Below are positions 47,801 through 56,725 of a stretch of DNA of 64,000 nt, in pieces. Source of the stretch: Prevotella veroralis DSM 19559 = JCM 6290. Lineage in GTDB: Bacteria > Bacteroidota > Bacteroidia > Bacteroidales > Bacteroidaceae. Both the position numbers and the translations under genes were made by a program. Location of the stretch: assembly GCF_000377625.1 (NCBI RefSeq), contig NZ_KB898328.1, positions 124,001-188,000 on the forward strand, given 5' to 3'. Under the pieces are notes generated by a model. That model saw nothing but the letters and a program-made list of their open reading frames with translations, was not told the origin of the DNA and searched no databases. Position 1 is the stretch's first letter. Each line of letters starts with the position of its first letter.

Positions 47801-47884
47801 ACAAACGAGTTAGTACCGGGTGTTTACCTTGTTAAGATGTTGAATAAGAATGTTATCCGCACACAGAAGATAGCAATCAAGTAA
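44852..47884 (+). CDS. GH85-like endo-beta-N-acetylglucosaminidase 1 (divergent)
   Basis: A 1010-residue exported protein: signal peptide (about 1-27), an N-terminal helical segment, and a GH85-like TIM barrel (about 100-440). The catalytic pair Asn-x-Glu is present as N216/E218 in GINYNWES, preceded by WADAAHRNGTSIFAGIKFF. GH85 enzymes cleave between the two core GlcNAc residues of N-glycans by substrate-assisted catalysis. Here the later YD...FLNYNW region seen in the two paralogues is altered (MYYTTSPM, LMLNYS), so substrate choice may differ. Behind it lie beta-sandwich modules, a GEVED-like domain (about 760-900; AWMDFNGDHQFN, PGKSRIRLVF) and a type IX-like sorting domain ending RTQKIAIK. 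Confidence 0.8.
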   Translation: MNKKITLSAWLIAAMMTMAPVGGANAQTSPTASTQVYDLSKLSDQVLLEHFAELIDQNKKYPTDADLQKWGIKDEVEFIRSHVKKRAIESREDRLIKDTYEKRNLFMNIPGGAGKNLGGYPSKTFANDNFSMWNYTNLFGAWNYGLFQAPGSWADAAHRNGTSIFAGIKFFDHTTGGAADSWASFIKKRNADGNFRYTHAIINCMRFLGFDGINYNWESTNAYNEQVNVDFHKELYRIAKAEGFNDFKIMYYTTSPMLTSHNSNYIWGTNPDNRISELMLNYSGNDFSYQMGSSVKVAESTMGSADGLYAGVWIVSMNRRWNDLNKDEDTKRCGICLWGEHAESRFWSYNTGGDALSRMSNYQEYLERAFSGGNRNPLLRPEIRNTGNEVEAHNGTPALSAFAGLASWIPERTAISGKLPFATHFNMGNGELYNYKGKKTAGSWYNMSSQDVVPTYRWLVVNAGTEAASTAIQPSLTNEDAYTGGACLSLKGVSNAGPTDVVLYKTNLTPSKGKVVAKVAIKTGKEGTTDSKLSLIVRVNGAWKAYELGKTENSNWTEKRVELNDITTNQKIDRIGLRVNNPDANYKVLVGKLEINDDVTATPANVKDLTIQVKEETKTSLSVKAVWGIDKEADSAPIVYNDDANIDHFEILYKNGQNGTVSEIGRTSQWATFVPNIQFTNENDKPFIGVRSVGTDLKTYSKVVWKEVPRANQADLPKAKDDSYGTVELDNSAAGAATAKKIRYVQQFQTEGGTENINYTASGPAGNETNYVDATDQKLVVAQGAKVKVKIKGYKATEYTDGSHDDLRYCMGKAWMDFNGDHQFNPDNLTDKPESGECVVFFGKVRAGVPEQVEKLNEYEFTVPQDAKPGKSRIRLVFCDAWFQGGLTPTGKFNKGFAIDFDVEITGTNTPRPGKVDTHDKGNAEQPEMLEGGSTNIETANAGAASSVVVADGKVNFSNVERAWIFSADGQTIKSMVQPKAFNTNELVPGVYLVKMLNKNVIRTQKIAIK

Positions 47885-47892
47885 TAAAAACG

Positions 47893-47939
47893 GAATAAGG
47901 TTAACTGACTTGCACACTACAAGTTGGTTAGCCTTATTC
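47893..47939 (+). terminator. Stem-loop after GH85 gene 1
   Basis: GAATAAGG pairs with CCTTATTC, with an imperfect extension to about 20 bp over a CACACTA loop, then a T-rich run. A partial terminator or processing site inside the PUL is likely. Confidence 0.55.
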
Positions 47940-48061
47940 TATTTTATGGTACAAACCGATGCCCTCATCCATCTTCTCTGATGAAAAAATGGATGATGAC
48001 GCATAGGAAAACAAGTCTTTAATAGAAAACCTAATCAATAAACGTAAAACTTAAATTATTT

Positions 48062-51000
48062 ATGAAGAAATTAAATCTGCTCCTTTTGGGCTGTTGCTTG
48101 GCTCCTTCTACGCTTATGGCGCAGGAACTAAAGGATGGCTACATCTCGTGGGGATTCGAGTCACAACAGTTCCCCTCAAAATTGAGGGATTGGTCAAAAA
48201 CCAGTCCAAAGATTAATGATGATGACAACTTCTTTATCTCTCGTGTGAAGCCAAAGATGCGTTTCCGCAATGCTGATACACAGGTGAGACAGAACCTTAC
48301 AGTGGAGAATGACAAGCGACTTATTGCTTGGTTGCCATGGAACGTACCGAGCAAGAATGCTCTTCCTGATGGTGTCTTCGATTCCGAGGTGTTCTCAATG
48401 TGGCCTTACGTTACCCATTGGGGTGACTGGAACTGTGGCTTAGGTCGTATTCCAGCTGCGCTGCTTGACGTTGCTCATAAGAATGGTGTGCCTGTATCTT
48501 CGGTTGCAGGTATCCCTAATGATAATCTTTCAGGTAATTGGAAATCAGCTTTAGAAACCCTCTCTAAAGTTGATGCTAACAAGGCAGCAGCCTATATGAA
48601 TTACTTTGGCTATGATGGTTTCGGTTACAACTCAGAGTATTATGAGACTTATACCCGTGGCAGGATTACTAAAGCAATTAAGGAATTTCATGTTAATCTG
48701 AATAGGGCGATGAAGCCGCTCAACCCCATTTTCGAGAATATTTGGTACGATGGTACACACGAAAATGGTAGTCTCCTCTTTGACAGAGGGCTGATAGATT
48801 CTAATAAGAATATATTTGGTGAAGCTGGTAGTGAGGCTGCTTCATTATTCCTTAACTATAACTGGAATCGTACATGGTTGTTGAAGAACTCAGTAGAGAA
48901 AGCTAAGGAAATCCATCGTGACCCATTATATCTCTATGCAGGTATCAATATGCAAGGTGGTGAACCAAAAACATATAGTACGATTCGTTGGACAATGTTG
49001 AAGGACTACCCAATTTCTATTGGTTTGTGGGGAGCTCACTCTCAGAACATGTTCTTTGAGAGCCGTGGTGAGAAGGGAAGTGACCCTGAAATCAAGCAAC
49101 GCACCTATATGTTGCGTACAGAGCGTTGGTTCTCAAGTGGCTCACGTAACCCTGTTAACAACCTTGAAATCAATAACAGTTTGAATTACAACGCTGACAA
49201 CTTTGATTTTGCAGGTATGTCTGCTATGATGACAGCGCGTAGTTCCATGTCATGGAATCTAACCGAAGAACCATTTATCAGCTATTTCAACTTGGGTAAT
49301 GGTAAGTTCTTCAACTATGATGGTGAGCGTAAGAACGACCGCCCATGGGTTAACGTGGGTGTACAGGACTACTTACCAACATGGCGTTGGTGGTTTGCTA
49401 CCAAGTTATTAGGTCGTCAGCCTATTGATGTCCCAGATAATGGTACAGGCTTAGATGCCGAGTTTGTATGGGATGATGCTTATCTTGGTGGTTCTACTGT
49501 ACGCATCTTTGGTAACACTCCTAAGGAGTATCTCCACCTCTTCAAGACCGATTTTGAGTTGAAGTCAGGCGATAAGATCACCTTCCGTTATAAGGTGAAG
49601 GCTGGTAAGTCAGATGCTTCTTTGGTTCTTCTAACAAAGGATAATGTAAGTGCCGAGAATGATTATAAGGTATTGAATGCTTCTGATGAGACAGATGAAG
49701 ATAAGTGGGTAGAGAAGACTATCACCGTTGATGGCACCTTAGCTAACAAGCACCTTGCACTCGTTGCATTGAAGATGGAGAATGCAAGCAACCTTAATCT
49801 CTATCTTGGCGAGTTCTCTATTGTACGTGGTACATTCGAGAAACCAGCAAAGCCAGAGGTAGTATCTACCACCTTGTTGCACTCTGCAAAGAATGGTGTT
49901 GATGGTAAGATCATCTTCAACATGCCTAATAATAAGCCGGCAGGTGAGCCTTGCTACAACACGGATGTGAAGACTTCTCTCTTCAAACTCTGGGCACAGC
50001 AGGGTAATGGAGATCCTATTTTGATGGGTGTTACAACCTCTTGGGCAGGTATGTACTACTCTGTTCCAGTTAATCTCGAGGGCGAGGGTACGATTAAGTT
50101 CGGTGTTTCTGCTGTATCTCTTGATATGAAGAAAGAGAGCGACATAGCATGGGGCACAGAGCAACACTCTATCTTTACTCAGTACGAATATAATGATGAA
50201 ATCAAGGCTAATAAGTCTGTCATCAAACCTAACGAAGAGTTTACAGTAGCTTATGTAGACCCACGTCATGAGGCAGGAAACTGGAAGATTGAGCATAATG
50301 GAACTGTTGTTGCAAGCAGTGACAACACTAAGGAGATCCATGTTAATGGCTTAAACGATACGGGCTTCTATGACCTTGTGCTTACAGGTATGGTTAAAGA
50401 GAATGGACATCGCGTCAATAAGGAAGTAAGATACTCTAACTACATTCAGATTACTTCTGATGCTGTCGGTGCTGTACCACATATCAACTCTCTAACTGCC
50501 AACGATCAGACAACTTCTATCGAGGTTATGCCTAAGGATGAAGTAACTATGAGGTATGTAGGTAAGAAGGCTGACGGTGCTGGCTCAAGAGCTATCAAGG
50601 CACTTGAAAAACCTATTGCTGTTAAGGCTTCCGAATTAGGTATGTCTGATAATAAACATGCTTGGTCACTTGCTTTCTGGGTGAAGTTTAATAGCTTCTC
50701 TGGCGGTACACAGATCGTTGACTTGCGTCACCCTGGTACTGGATGGCCTGCAAACAACTGGGGTACTATTTGGTCTACATACGATCCAAATAGCGGTGTC
50801 TTGGATGTAACACTTCGTAAGAGGAATAATGCAAGTAACCCTGAATACCATCAACGTTGGAAAGTTGACTTCATTCCTGGTGCATGGACACACTTCATCT
50901 TAGCGATGGATGGCAACGGAACCGATACAAAACCAATGGTCTATATCAATGGTAAGAAAGCCAAAGCACACAACTGGAAGATAGGTGACAGAGAGGGCGA

Positions 51001-51811
51001 TGGCTTGTGTACAGAGCGTTATGCGAGTGAGAGCTGGTGGGATGCTAATATTCTCGGTATCAGTCTCGGACGTCATCAAACAGCTGCAATGAATGCCACG
51101 GTAGACGATGTTAAGTTCTATGATAAGTATCTCTCTGAAGCCGATGCCACAAAGTCTATGATGTCAACCGACACCAATGAAGACGGTTTGAAGGCTTATT
51201 GGAACTTTGAAGATAATGCTGATGGTGACAACTACTTTGTTAGTAAGGTTGGTTCAGCTAAGTTGGCTCATGGCGAACTACGTACTGGAGTAGGTGAAGG
51301 TGTTGCAGGATTTGTGCCAGATGCACCTACTTACGATGCAGGTAGTCCATTTGTTACAGGTAACTTCAAGGTTACTACAACCGCAGAGTGGGCAGCAAAG
51401 AAGGCAACCATCATAGAGAAATCAGGTAACGACCTTGCTGGTTCTGCTAAACTGAAGTATGCTAAACCAGGCGATTATGAGGTAACTTTGACATTGAAGA
51501 ATGCTCATGGTTCAGATACTCGCACCTTCAAGGTAATCAAGGTGAAAGCTGATCCAACAGGTATCAATGGTACAGAGGCTGCTGACATGAAGGTTTATTC
51601 AGTTGATCGTGATGTATTACTTGACATTGAAACAGCTGGTAACTATCTTGTTCAGATTTACTCTACCAATGGTCAACTCGTAGCTGGTAAGAGTCTATCA
51701 GTCAATGGTGCCGATAATGTTCGCCTCCATCTTGGTGCTCAAGGCGTTTATATTGTGAACGTAAAGAAGGATGGTAAGACACTTCGTACCGTTAAGTTAA
51801 TCTGCAGATAA
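48062..51811 (+). CDS. GH85 endo-beta-N-acetylglucosaminidase 2 with LamG domain
   Basis: A 1249-residue exported enzyme with signal peptide MKKLNLLLLGCCLAPSTLMAQ. The GH85 barrel (about 90-400) shows LLDVAHKNGVPVSSVAGIP, the catalytic N190/E192 in GFGYNSEYYE, and the family hallmark WYDGTHENGSLLFDRGL followed by SLFLNYNWNRTW. Middle beta-sandwich modules follow (about 450-830), then a LamG/concanavalin-like domain (about 850-1040; HAWSLAFWVKFNSFSGG) probably for glycan binding. A PKD-like piece and a type IX-like C-terminal sorting domain (MKVYSVDRDVLLDIETAGNYLVQIYSTNG) end the protein. It would act at the cell surface on N-glycoproteins. Confidence 0.87.
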   Translation: MKKLNLLLLGCCLAPSTLMAQELKDGYISWGFESQQFPSKLRDWSKTSPKINDDDNFFISRVKPKMRFRNADTQVRQNLTVENDKRLIAWLPWNVPSKNALPDGVFDSEVFSMWPYVTHWGDWNCGLGRIPAALLDVAHKNGVPVSSVAGIPNDNLSGNWKSALETLSKVDANKAAAYMNYFGYDGFGYNSEYYETYTRGRITKAIKEFHVNLNRAMKPLNPIFENIWYDGTHENGSLLFDRGLIDSNKNIFGEAGSEAASLFLNYNWNRTWLLKNSVEKAKEIHRDPLYLYAGINMQGGEPKTYSTIRWTMLKDYPISIGLWGAHSQNMFFESRGEKGSDPEIKQRTYMLRTERWFSSGSRNPVNNLEINNSLNYNADNFDFAGMSAMMTARSSMSWNLTEEPFISYFNLGNGKFFNYDGERKNDRPWVNVGVQDYLPTWRWWFATKLLGRQPIDVPDNGTGLDAEFVWDDAYLGGSTVRIFGNTPKEYLHLFKTDFELKSGDKITFRYKVKAGKSDASLVLLTKDNVSAENDYKVLNASDETDEDKWVEKTITVDGTLANKHLALVALKMENASNLNLYLGEFSIVRGTFEKPAKPEVVSTTLLHSAKNGVDGKIIFNMPNNKPAGEPCYNTDVKTSLFKLWAQQGNGDPILMGVTTSWAGMYYSVPVNLEGEGTIKFGVSAVSLDMKKESDIAWGTEQHSIFTQYEYNDEIKANKSVIKPNEEFTVAYVDPRHEAGNWKIEHNGTVVASSDNTKEIHVNGLNDTGFYDLVLTGMVKENGHRVNKEVRYSNYIQITSDAVGAVPHINSLTANDQTTSIEVMPKDEVTMRYVGKKADGAGSRAIKALEKPIAVKASELGMSDNKHAWSLAFWVKFNSFSGGTQIVDLRHPGTGWPANNWGTIWSTYDPNSGVLDVTLRKRNNASNPEYHQRWKVDFIPGAWTHFILAMDGNGTDTKPMVYINGKKAKAHNWKIGDREGDGLCTERYASESWWDANILGISLGRHQTAAMNATVDDVKFYDKYLSEADATKSMMSTDTNEDGLKAYWNFEDNADGDNYFVSKVGSAKLAHGELRTGVGEGVAGFVPDAPTYDAGSPFVTGNFKVTTTAEWAAKKATIIEKSGNDLAGSAKLKYAKPGDYEVTLTLKNAHGSDTRTFKVIKVKADPTGINGTEAADMKVYSVDRDVLLDIETAGNYLVQIYSTNGQLVAGKSLSVNGADNVRLHLGAQGVYIVNVKKDGKTLRTVKLICR

Positions 51812-51817
51812 GATGTT

Positions 51818-51893
51818 TTTTGAGAAGTGAGGGGAGTCCAATAAAATGAAAGTATCTCCCTTTGCTTCTCAAAACTCTGTTCACTTCTCAAAA
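51818..51893 (+). other. 13-bp inverted repeat between GH85 genes 2 and 3
   Basis: TTTTGAGAAGTGA (51818-51830) and TCACTTCTCAAAA (51881-51893) are perfect complements, with another CTTCTCAA copy between them (around 51865), so alternative pairings are possible. A role in differential expression is inferred. Confidence 0.45.
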
Positions 51894-51957
51894 TAACTCC
51901 CCTTAAAAACCTAAAATAATAACCCCTTAAACCAATTATTAACTAAACATTTAAATC

Positions 51958-54900
51958 ATGAAAAGGTTTACGCTTTTTGCGTCCTTGGCTTTGGTTAGTT
52001 GTTTGAGTGCTACTGCACAGCGCACTCCGACACATCCGTTAGACATTCAGGACGCCAAGTTTGAAGATCTCCCTAACTATCTGGAAGCCTGGATGAAAGG
52101 AGACATGAAACAGCCACAGGGCGTTAGTGCGATTGATGATCAGTTCTACATCTCTCGCGTTCGTCCGTTGGAACGTATCAAAGATGGTGATTATCAGGTG
52201 CGTCCGGACGTTAAGTCAGAACGCAAGATGTGTCTCTGGACACCACTTGATGACCCTACCTCTAAGTGGAAGGCATTGCCTCGTTATTGTTTTGAAGGCG
52301 ATAACTTCAGTCTTTGGTCATACATTGACATTCACGGAAACTGGACTTCTCCATGGGTTCGTTCGTCTGCCGGTCTTACTGACGTAGCCCATAAGAATGG
52401 TGTGTCTGTAGGTTGTGTGATGTCAATACCCTATGGCGCAAGTGTTTACCCAAATCCTTTTGCGGGTAACACCTATGGTAAAATCCTGTACAAACTGCTT
52501 CAGAAACAAGGCGACAAGTATAAGTATGCTGCACCATTCGTGCGCTTAATGAAGTATTACGGCATCAATGGTATCGGTTTCAACTCAGAGTTTCGTACCT
52601 CAGCCACGATAATGGAAGAGCTAACTAACTTCTTCGTTGAATGTCATAAAGAGGCTAAGAAGATTGATTGGAAGTTTGAGGTACACTGGTATGATGGTAC
52701 TGCTGATAGTGGTTACATCCACTTTGATGGTGGTTTAGGTAACCATAACAAGAAGATCTTTGGTGATAAAGACCACATTGCAACCGATATGCTCTTTGCC
52801 AACTACAACTGGTATGATGGGCTTCTGAGCGGTTCTGTCAACACTGCGAAGAGCTTAGGTCGCAGTAGCTTTGACTATTATGCAGGCTTTGATATACAAG
52901 GACGTGCATTGCGGAATGACCATTGGAGTGCATTACTAAACAATGACATCTCTATCGGCTTTTGGGGTGCTCACTCACAAAGTCTCATCCATCAGAGTGC
53001 AACCGACGATGGAACATCAGACGTAGCGATACAGAAAGCCTATCTAAAGAAGCAAGAATTGATATTCAGTGGAGGTAATAACAACCCCGGTTATCTGCCC
53101 AGTATCAAAACGAATTGTACGTTGGCTAACTCGAGCCTAAGGAACTTCCACGGTCTTGCAACATTCCTTACAGCGAAGTCAACCATACAACAGATACCAT
53201 TTGTCTCACGTTTCAACCTTGGTAACGGATTGAGCTTCCGCAAGGATGGACAGGTCGCTTTTGATCATAAGTGGTATAACCTCAATACCCAAGACTACAT
53301 GCCAACATGGCGTTGGTGGATTACTGATCGCACCGACCAAGTGAATGGTGGTAACATCAACGGACTGGTGAAAGCAGAGCTAACGTTCGATGATGCTTAT
53401 TGGGGAGGCTCTTGTTTGTCACTCTCCGGACAGACCGACTTCTCTCGTGTAAAGCTCTTTAAGACCATGCTTGAGGTGCAACCTGACTATGAGTTCTCGG
53501 TTACCTATAAGACATTGAAGGGAACAGAGTCACACGCGAAACTCTTTGTTGCATTGAAGGGTCACACCACTGACTACAAACAAGTCGATTTACCTGCTAC
53601 AGAGACTGCAGGTAAATGGAGCACATTCACTGTTAAGGCGTCTGAACTTGGGCTTGTTGCAGGTGACAAGGTGGCTATGATGGGACTTGTTGTAGAGAAT
53701 AGTCCTGCTGATTATCAGCTCCATGTTGGTGAGATGGCATTGCGTAATAAGGCACAATCATTCAATACTGTTACTCCTACCATTAAGAAAGTACAGGTGC
53801 TCCGTGGGCGTTACAATGCTTGTGACTTTAAGTTGCAGTATGCTTCAAAGGAGGAGAAAGACTGGGAGAAGACCTATAATGATGAGGTTGGAACATGGTA
53901 TTATGAGATCTACTTCCAGCAGAAAGGACAGGAAGAAAAGCTCCTTACCGCCACAACTTCATGGGCTGCTTACGTTGTAGATGCACCTATGTTGTCAGGT
54001 GCCGACAAGCGTGAATGCCGCTTCGGAGTGCGTGCCGTTGCCCCTGATGGTAAGCAGGGTTCAGCGATCGTATGGTCTAACTATCAAACAGTTGATTATG
54101 ACCAGCCATTAAGCGACGTAGTTGCTGACCGCCCAGTCATCAAGCCGAACGAGGAGTTCACATTGAAGTATCTTGACGAGATGGTGCCTGCTGCAAAGTC
54201 ATGGACATTGAAGAACTCTGTGACGGGGGCTACTGTTGCAACCGTGGAAAATGGTACAAGTGCTACATTCAAGGTTGAGCAGGAAGGTACTTACGACCTC
54301 GTTGTTGTTGATAGTAAGGGTAAGTCAACCACAACACGTGGTAAGGTGAAGATCACACCAGAAGCTACTGGTGCTGTTCCTCACATCAACTCGCTCACAT
54401 CAAACAAGTCTATGGAGCAGACCACCAAGCCTGTTACTTACACCTACGACGCTCGTTTGGGCGAAGGTAAGGCTTCTCATGGTTTGGTAATCAATGATCC
54501 TAAGATGTTCCGCATCCCTGGTGACGTTCAAAAAGGTAAGTCTTATTCATACGCATTGTGGTTCAAAGCTGATAACTTCAACCATGATAAGCAAGGAACA
54601 AACCTTATCAACAAGAACTCTATCTATGATAAGTGGCCTCACAACAACTGGGGTGACCTTTGGGTAACTATCCGTCCGGAGTGGAGAAGTCACCCTGCTA
54701 ATGAGGTGTCATTCAATACAATGGGTTGGACCGAACATGACAATCCATACGAGGATGTGATGACTAAGGACTATAGCATTACTCCTGGTGTATGGAACCA
54801 CATAGTTGTGACCCACGATGATGGTAACATTCAAAAGATCTACTTCAACGGTCGTCAAGTTGCAAGTCACAGCTTCGCAAACTCTAAGCGTCGTGAGGAT

Positions 54901-55725
54901 GTAGCACTGAGTGACCGTCGTATCGATCCAAGTAAGGTTGCCGACATCTTCATCGGTGGCGGTGGTGTTTACAAGAGCGGCTTCAATGGTGTCATTGATG
55001 AGGTTCAGGTATGGGACAAACCACTGTCTGAAACTGAAGTTTTAGAGGCTATGAAGGGTTATAAAGAAGGCTCCGTACCTTCTCACCTAAAGGCTTACTT
55101 CACCTTTGAAGAGGCTAATGGTATGAAGTTCAAGAACCTTGGTAGTGCTGGTAGCGATTATGACGGTTCTGTTGTCGTTGTCTCTGGCAGCGGTGGTGAA
55201 AACACCTCCGGAGCTTCTTATGTAGACCAACAACCTAACAACGATGTACTCGGTTTCCCTGGTATCGTTGGTACCTACGATGTGAAGACCACTCCTACAT
55301 GGGTATTAGGTGATGGTAAGATCTCATCAGAAGCAGATAAGACAGCAGTTGTTACATACGCTGCTCCGGGTAAGAAGAATGTCACCTTGAAGTTGAAGAA
55401 CGGATGGGGTGAAGATGAGAAGACGGTGAATGAAATCGTTGAAATCACTGCTCTACCAGACGGCATATCTACTGTTGAGACCGAAACAGGCTTGAGTGTT
55501 TATCCGAATCCATTTGTTGAAAGCGTCAACATGCGCTTCGCTGAGGGTGGTCATTACACATTAAATATCCTTGGCGCAACCGGTTCGCTCTTACAGAGCA
55601 ATCAGTTTGATGCAGTACAGGGACAGGTTGTTAACGTTGCTATCAGTGGTACACGTGGCATCTACTTCGTACAGGTAATGAAGGATGGAAAGACTTACAA
55701 GACCTTGAAAGTAGTCAAGAAATAA
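51958..55725 (+). CDS. GH85 endo-beta-N-acetylglucosaminidase 3 with LamG domain
   Basis: A 1255-residue exported enzyme, closely parallel to the preceding gene. Signal peptide MKRFTLFASLALVSCLSATAQ. GH85 barrel motifs: LTDVAHKNGVSVGCVMSIPYG, N209/E211 in GIGFNSEF, HWYDGTADSGYIHFDGGLG and MLFANYNWYDG. Downstream there are beta-sandwich modules, a LamG domain (about 850-1060; YSYALWFKADNFNHD, GVIDEVQVWDKPLSE) and a PKD-like segment. The end is a classical type A sorting domain (GLSVYPNPFVESVNMRF, ending KTLKVVKK) for type IX secretion. It shares with gene 2 the junction GAVPHINSLT before the LamG domain, indicating duplication. It is the last gene of the PUL. Confidence 0.87.
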   Translation: MKRFTLFASLALVSCLSATAQRTPTHPLDIQDAKFEDLPNYLEAWMKGDMKQPQGVSAIDDQFYISRVRPLERIKDGDYQVRPDVKSERKMCLWTPLDDPTSKWKALPRYCFEGDNFSLWSYIDIHGNWTSPWVRSSAGLTDVAHKNGVSVGCVMSIPYGASVYPNPFAGNTYGKILYKLLQKQGDKYKYAAPFVRLMKYYGINGIGFNSEFRTSATIMEELTNFFVECHKEAKKIDWKFEVHWYDGTADSGYIHFDGGLGNHNKKIFGDKDHIATDMLFANYNWYDGLLSGSVNTAKSLGRSSFDYYAGFDIQGRALRNDHWSALLNNDISIGFWGAHSQSLIHQSATDDGTSDVAIQKAYLKKQELIFSGGNNNPGYLPSIKTNCTLANSSLRNFHGLATFLTAKSTIQQIPFVSRFNLGNGLSFRKDGQVAFDHKWYNLNTQDYMPTWRWWITDRTDQVNGGNINGLVKAELTFDDAYWGGSCLSLSGQTDFSRVKLFKTMLEVQPDYEFSVTYKTLKGTESHAKLFVALKGHTTDYKQVDLPATETAGKWSTFTVKASELGLVAGDKVAMMGLVVENSPADYQLHVGEMALRNKAQSFNTVTPTIKKVQVLRGRYNACDFKLQYASKEEKDWEKTYNDEVGTWYYEIYFQQKGQEEKLLTATTSWAAYVVDAPMLSGADKRECRFGVRAVAPDGKQGSAIVWSNYQTVDYDQPLSDVVADRPVIKPNEEFTLKYLDEMVPAAKSWTLKNSVTGATVATVENGTSATFKVEQEGTYDLVVVDSKGKSTTTRGKVKITPEATGAVPHINSLTSNKSMEQTTKPVTYTYDARLGEGKASHGLVINDPKMFRIPGDVQKGKSYSYALWFKADNFNHDKQGTNLINKNSIYDKWPHNNWGDLWVTIRPEWRSHPANEVSFNTMGWTEHDNPYEDVMTKDYSITPGVWNHIVVTHDDGNIQKIYFNGRQVASHSFANSKRREDVALSDRRIDPSKVADIFIGGGGVYKSGFNGVIDEVQVWDKPLSETEVLEAMKGYKEGSVPSHLKAYFTFEEANGMKFKNLGSAGSDYDGSVVVVSGSGGENTSGASYVDQQPNNDVLGFPGIVGTYDVKTTPTWVLGDGKISSEADKTAVVTYAAPGKKNVTLKLKNGWGEDEKTVNEIVEITALPDGISTVETETGLSVYPNPFVESVNMRFAEGGHYTLNILGATGSLLQSNQFDAVQGQVVNVAISGTRGIYFVQVMKDGKTYKTLKVVKK

Positions 55726-55746
55726 TTTAGGTTTAAGTTTTATATC

Positions 55747-55797
55747 AGTGAGCTGGGCAGCTCCTGCAAGTAATTGTGGGTGCTGTTTCAGCTCACT
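55747..55797 (+). terminator. Probable terminator of the GH85 PUL
   Basis: AGTGAGCTG/CAGCTCACT stem with an inner GCAGC/GCTG pairing, about 20 bp after the last GH85 stop codon. It lacks a strong T-tract. Confidence 0.5.
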
Positions 55798-55873
55798 TCT
55801 CGTTAGACAGAGTACCTAATAGGGTGTGTTAAAGACAGAGTAACATAATAACTGGTCATGCAGTAACACGTTT

Positions 55874-56205
55874 TTAGACAGAATGAACACAATGACATGT
55901 GTTTTTGCTGACATATTCTTAGACAGAATGACACAATGACATACGGTTTTTATTGACATATTCTTAGACAGAATGAACACAATGACATACGATTTTACTG
56001 ACATATTCTTAGACAAAAGAACACAATGACATGTGTTTTTACTGACATATTCTTAGACAGAATGAACATAATGACATGTGTTTTTACTGACATATTCTTA
56101 GGCAAAAGAACACGATGACATGTGTTTTTACTGACATATTCTTAGGCAAAAGAACACGATAACATGCGTTTTTACTGACATATTCTTAGGCAAAAGAACT
56201 TTAAG
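55874..56205. repeat. 44/45-bp tandem repeat (about 7.4 copies)
   Basis: Units begin at 55874, 55919, 55964, 56009, 56053, 56098, 56142 and 56186 (partial). Each has the start TTAGACAGAATGAACAC or the derived TTAGGCAAAAGAACAC, then ATGACAT and a T-run. ATTCT-tagac-AGAAT and AACAC/GTGTT can pair. The later units have lost the first hairpin. A lone core occurs at 27228-27251. Confidence 0.85.
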
Positions 56206-56366
56206 ATCCTTGCTGCAAACTTAGAGTCCTTTTTGTCTTAAACAAGCTGTTCCTCTGTTCTTTTCTTTGGTTAATTATTATTAAAGATACCCTGTTTAAT
56301 ACAATAAACAAGGTGAAGGTATGGCGGAAATTGTTATCTTTGTAGCTAATATAAAAGCATTCGTCT

Positions 56367-56678
56367 ATGGTAAAAAAGATATTTACTCCTTTCATACTCA
56401 CCTTAATACTCCTCATGGGGGTTGTTACTACGGCTCGTGCAGAAGCTCCCGCTGATATGATAGAACAGGAGCTTCCGTCAATCACCATTACTGTCACAAG
56501 CAACATCCTACATGTTGTTGGGGCAGAGAATGAGGTTCTTTCGATCTATAACATTACAGGTGTAAAGGTTCTGAATGTGCGTGTTGATGGCAATGATAAG
56601 CACTACACTCTGAACTTCCCAAGGGGTTGCTACATCGTGAAAGTAGGTAAGTTAGTCCGCAAAATATCAATTCGTTAA
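56367..56678 (+). CDS. Small exported protein with type IX-like C-terminal fold
   Basis: A 103-residue protein: signal peptide (MVKKIFTPFILTLILLMGVVTTARA) and a mature part of about 75 residues. That part looks like a lone beta-sandwich resembling the type A sorting domain or DUF3244-type proteins (ITVTSNILHVVGAENEVLSIYNITGVKVLNVRV, then GCYIVKVGKLVRKISIR). It has no enzyme domain. It may be a small secreted or periplasmic protein of unknown function. A TATCTTTG box lies about 30 bp upstream. It sits just before the sigma factor gene (about 48 bp), and the two may be co-transcribed. Confidence 0.7.
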   Translation: MVKKIFTPFILTLILLMGVVTTARAEAPADMIEQELPSITITVTSNILHVVGAENEVLSIYNITGVKVLNVRVDGNDKHYTLNFPRGCYIVKVGKLVRKISIR

Positions 56679-56725
56679 GACAAGATACCCCTCTTGTCTG
56701 ATACAGAAATAGCTTTTTGACAATC

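Larger units (their letters stand above)
55726..56366. other. Gap with stem-loop, 44/45-bp minisatellite and promoter
   Basis: No gene is supported. A 9-bp stem (AGTGAGCTG 55747-55755 with CAGCTCACT 55789-55797) closes the PUL. The tandem repeat covers 55874-56205. A small open frame on the minus strand across it is simply the repeat translated. A TTATCTTTG box near 56332 probably serves the next gene. Confidence 0.7.

Noticed and set aside
49739..50341. 200-residue minus-strand open frame inside GH85 gene 2
   Set aside because: It is a shadow of the GH85 coding strand; composition is atypical and there is no start context.
55816..56016. Minus-strand open frame with 15-residue repeats (SKNMS type)
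   Set aside because: It is the 45-bp tandem repeat read in one frame; several units are 44 bp, so the frame breaks, and there is no start signal.
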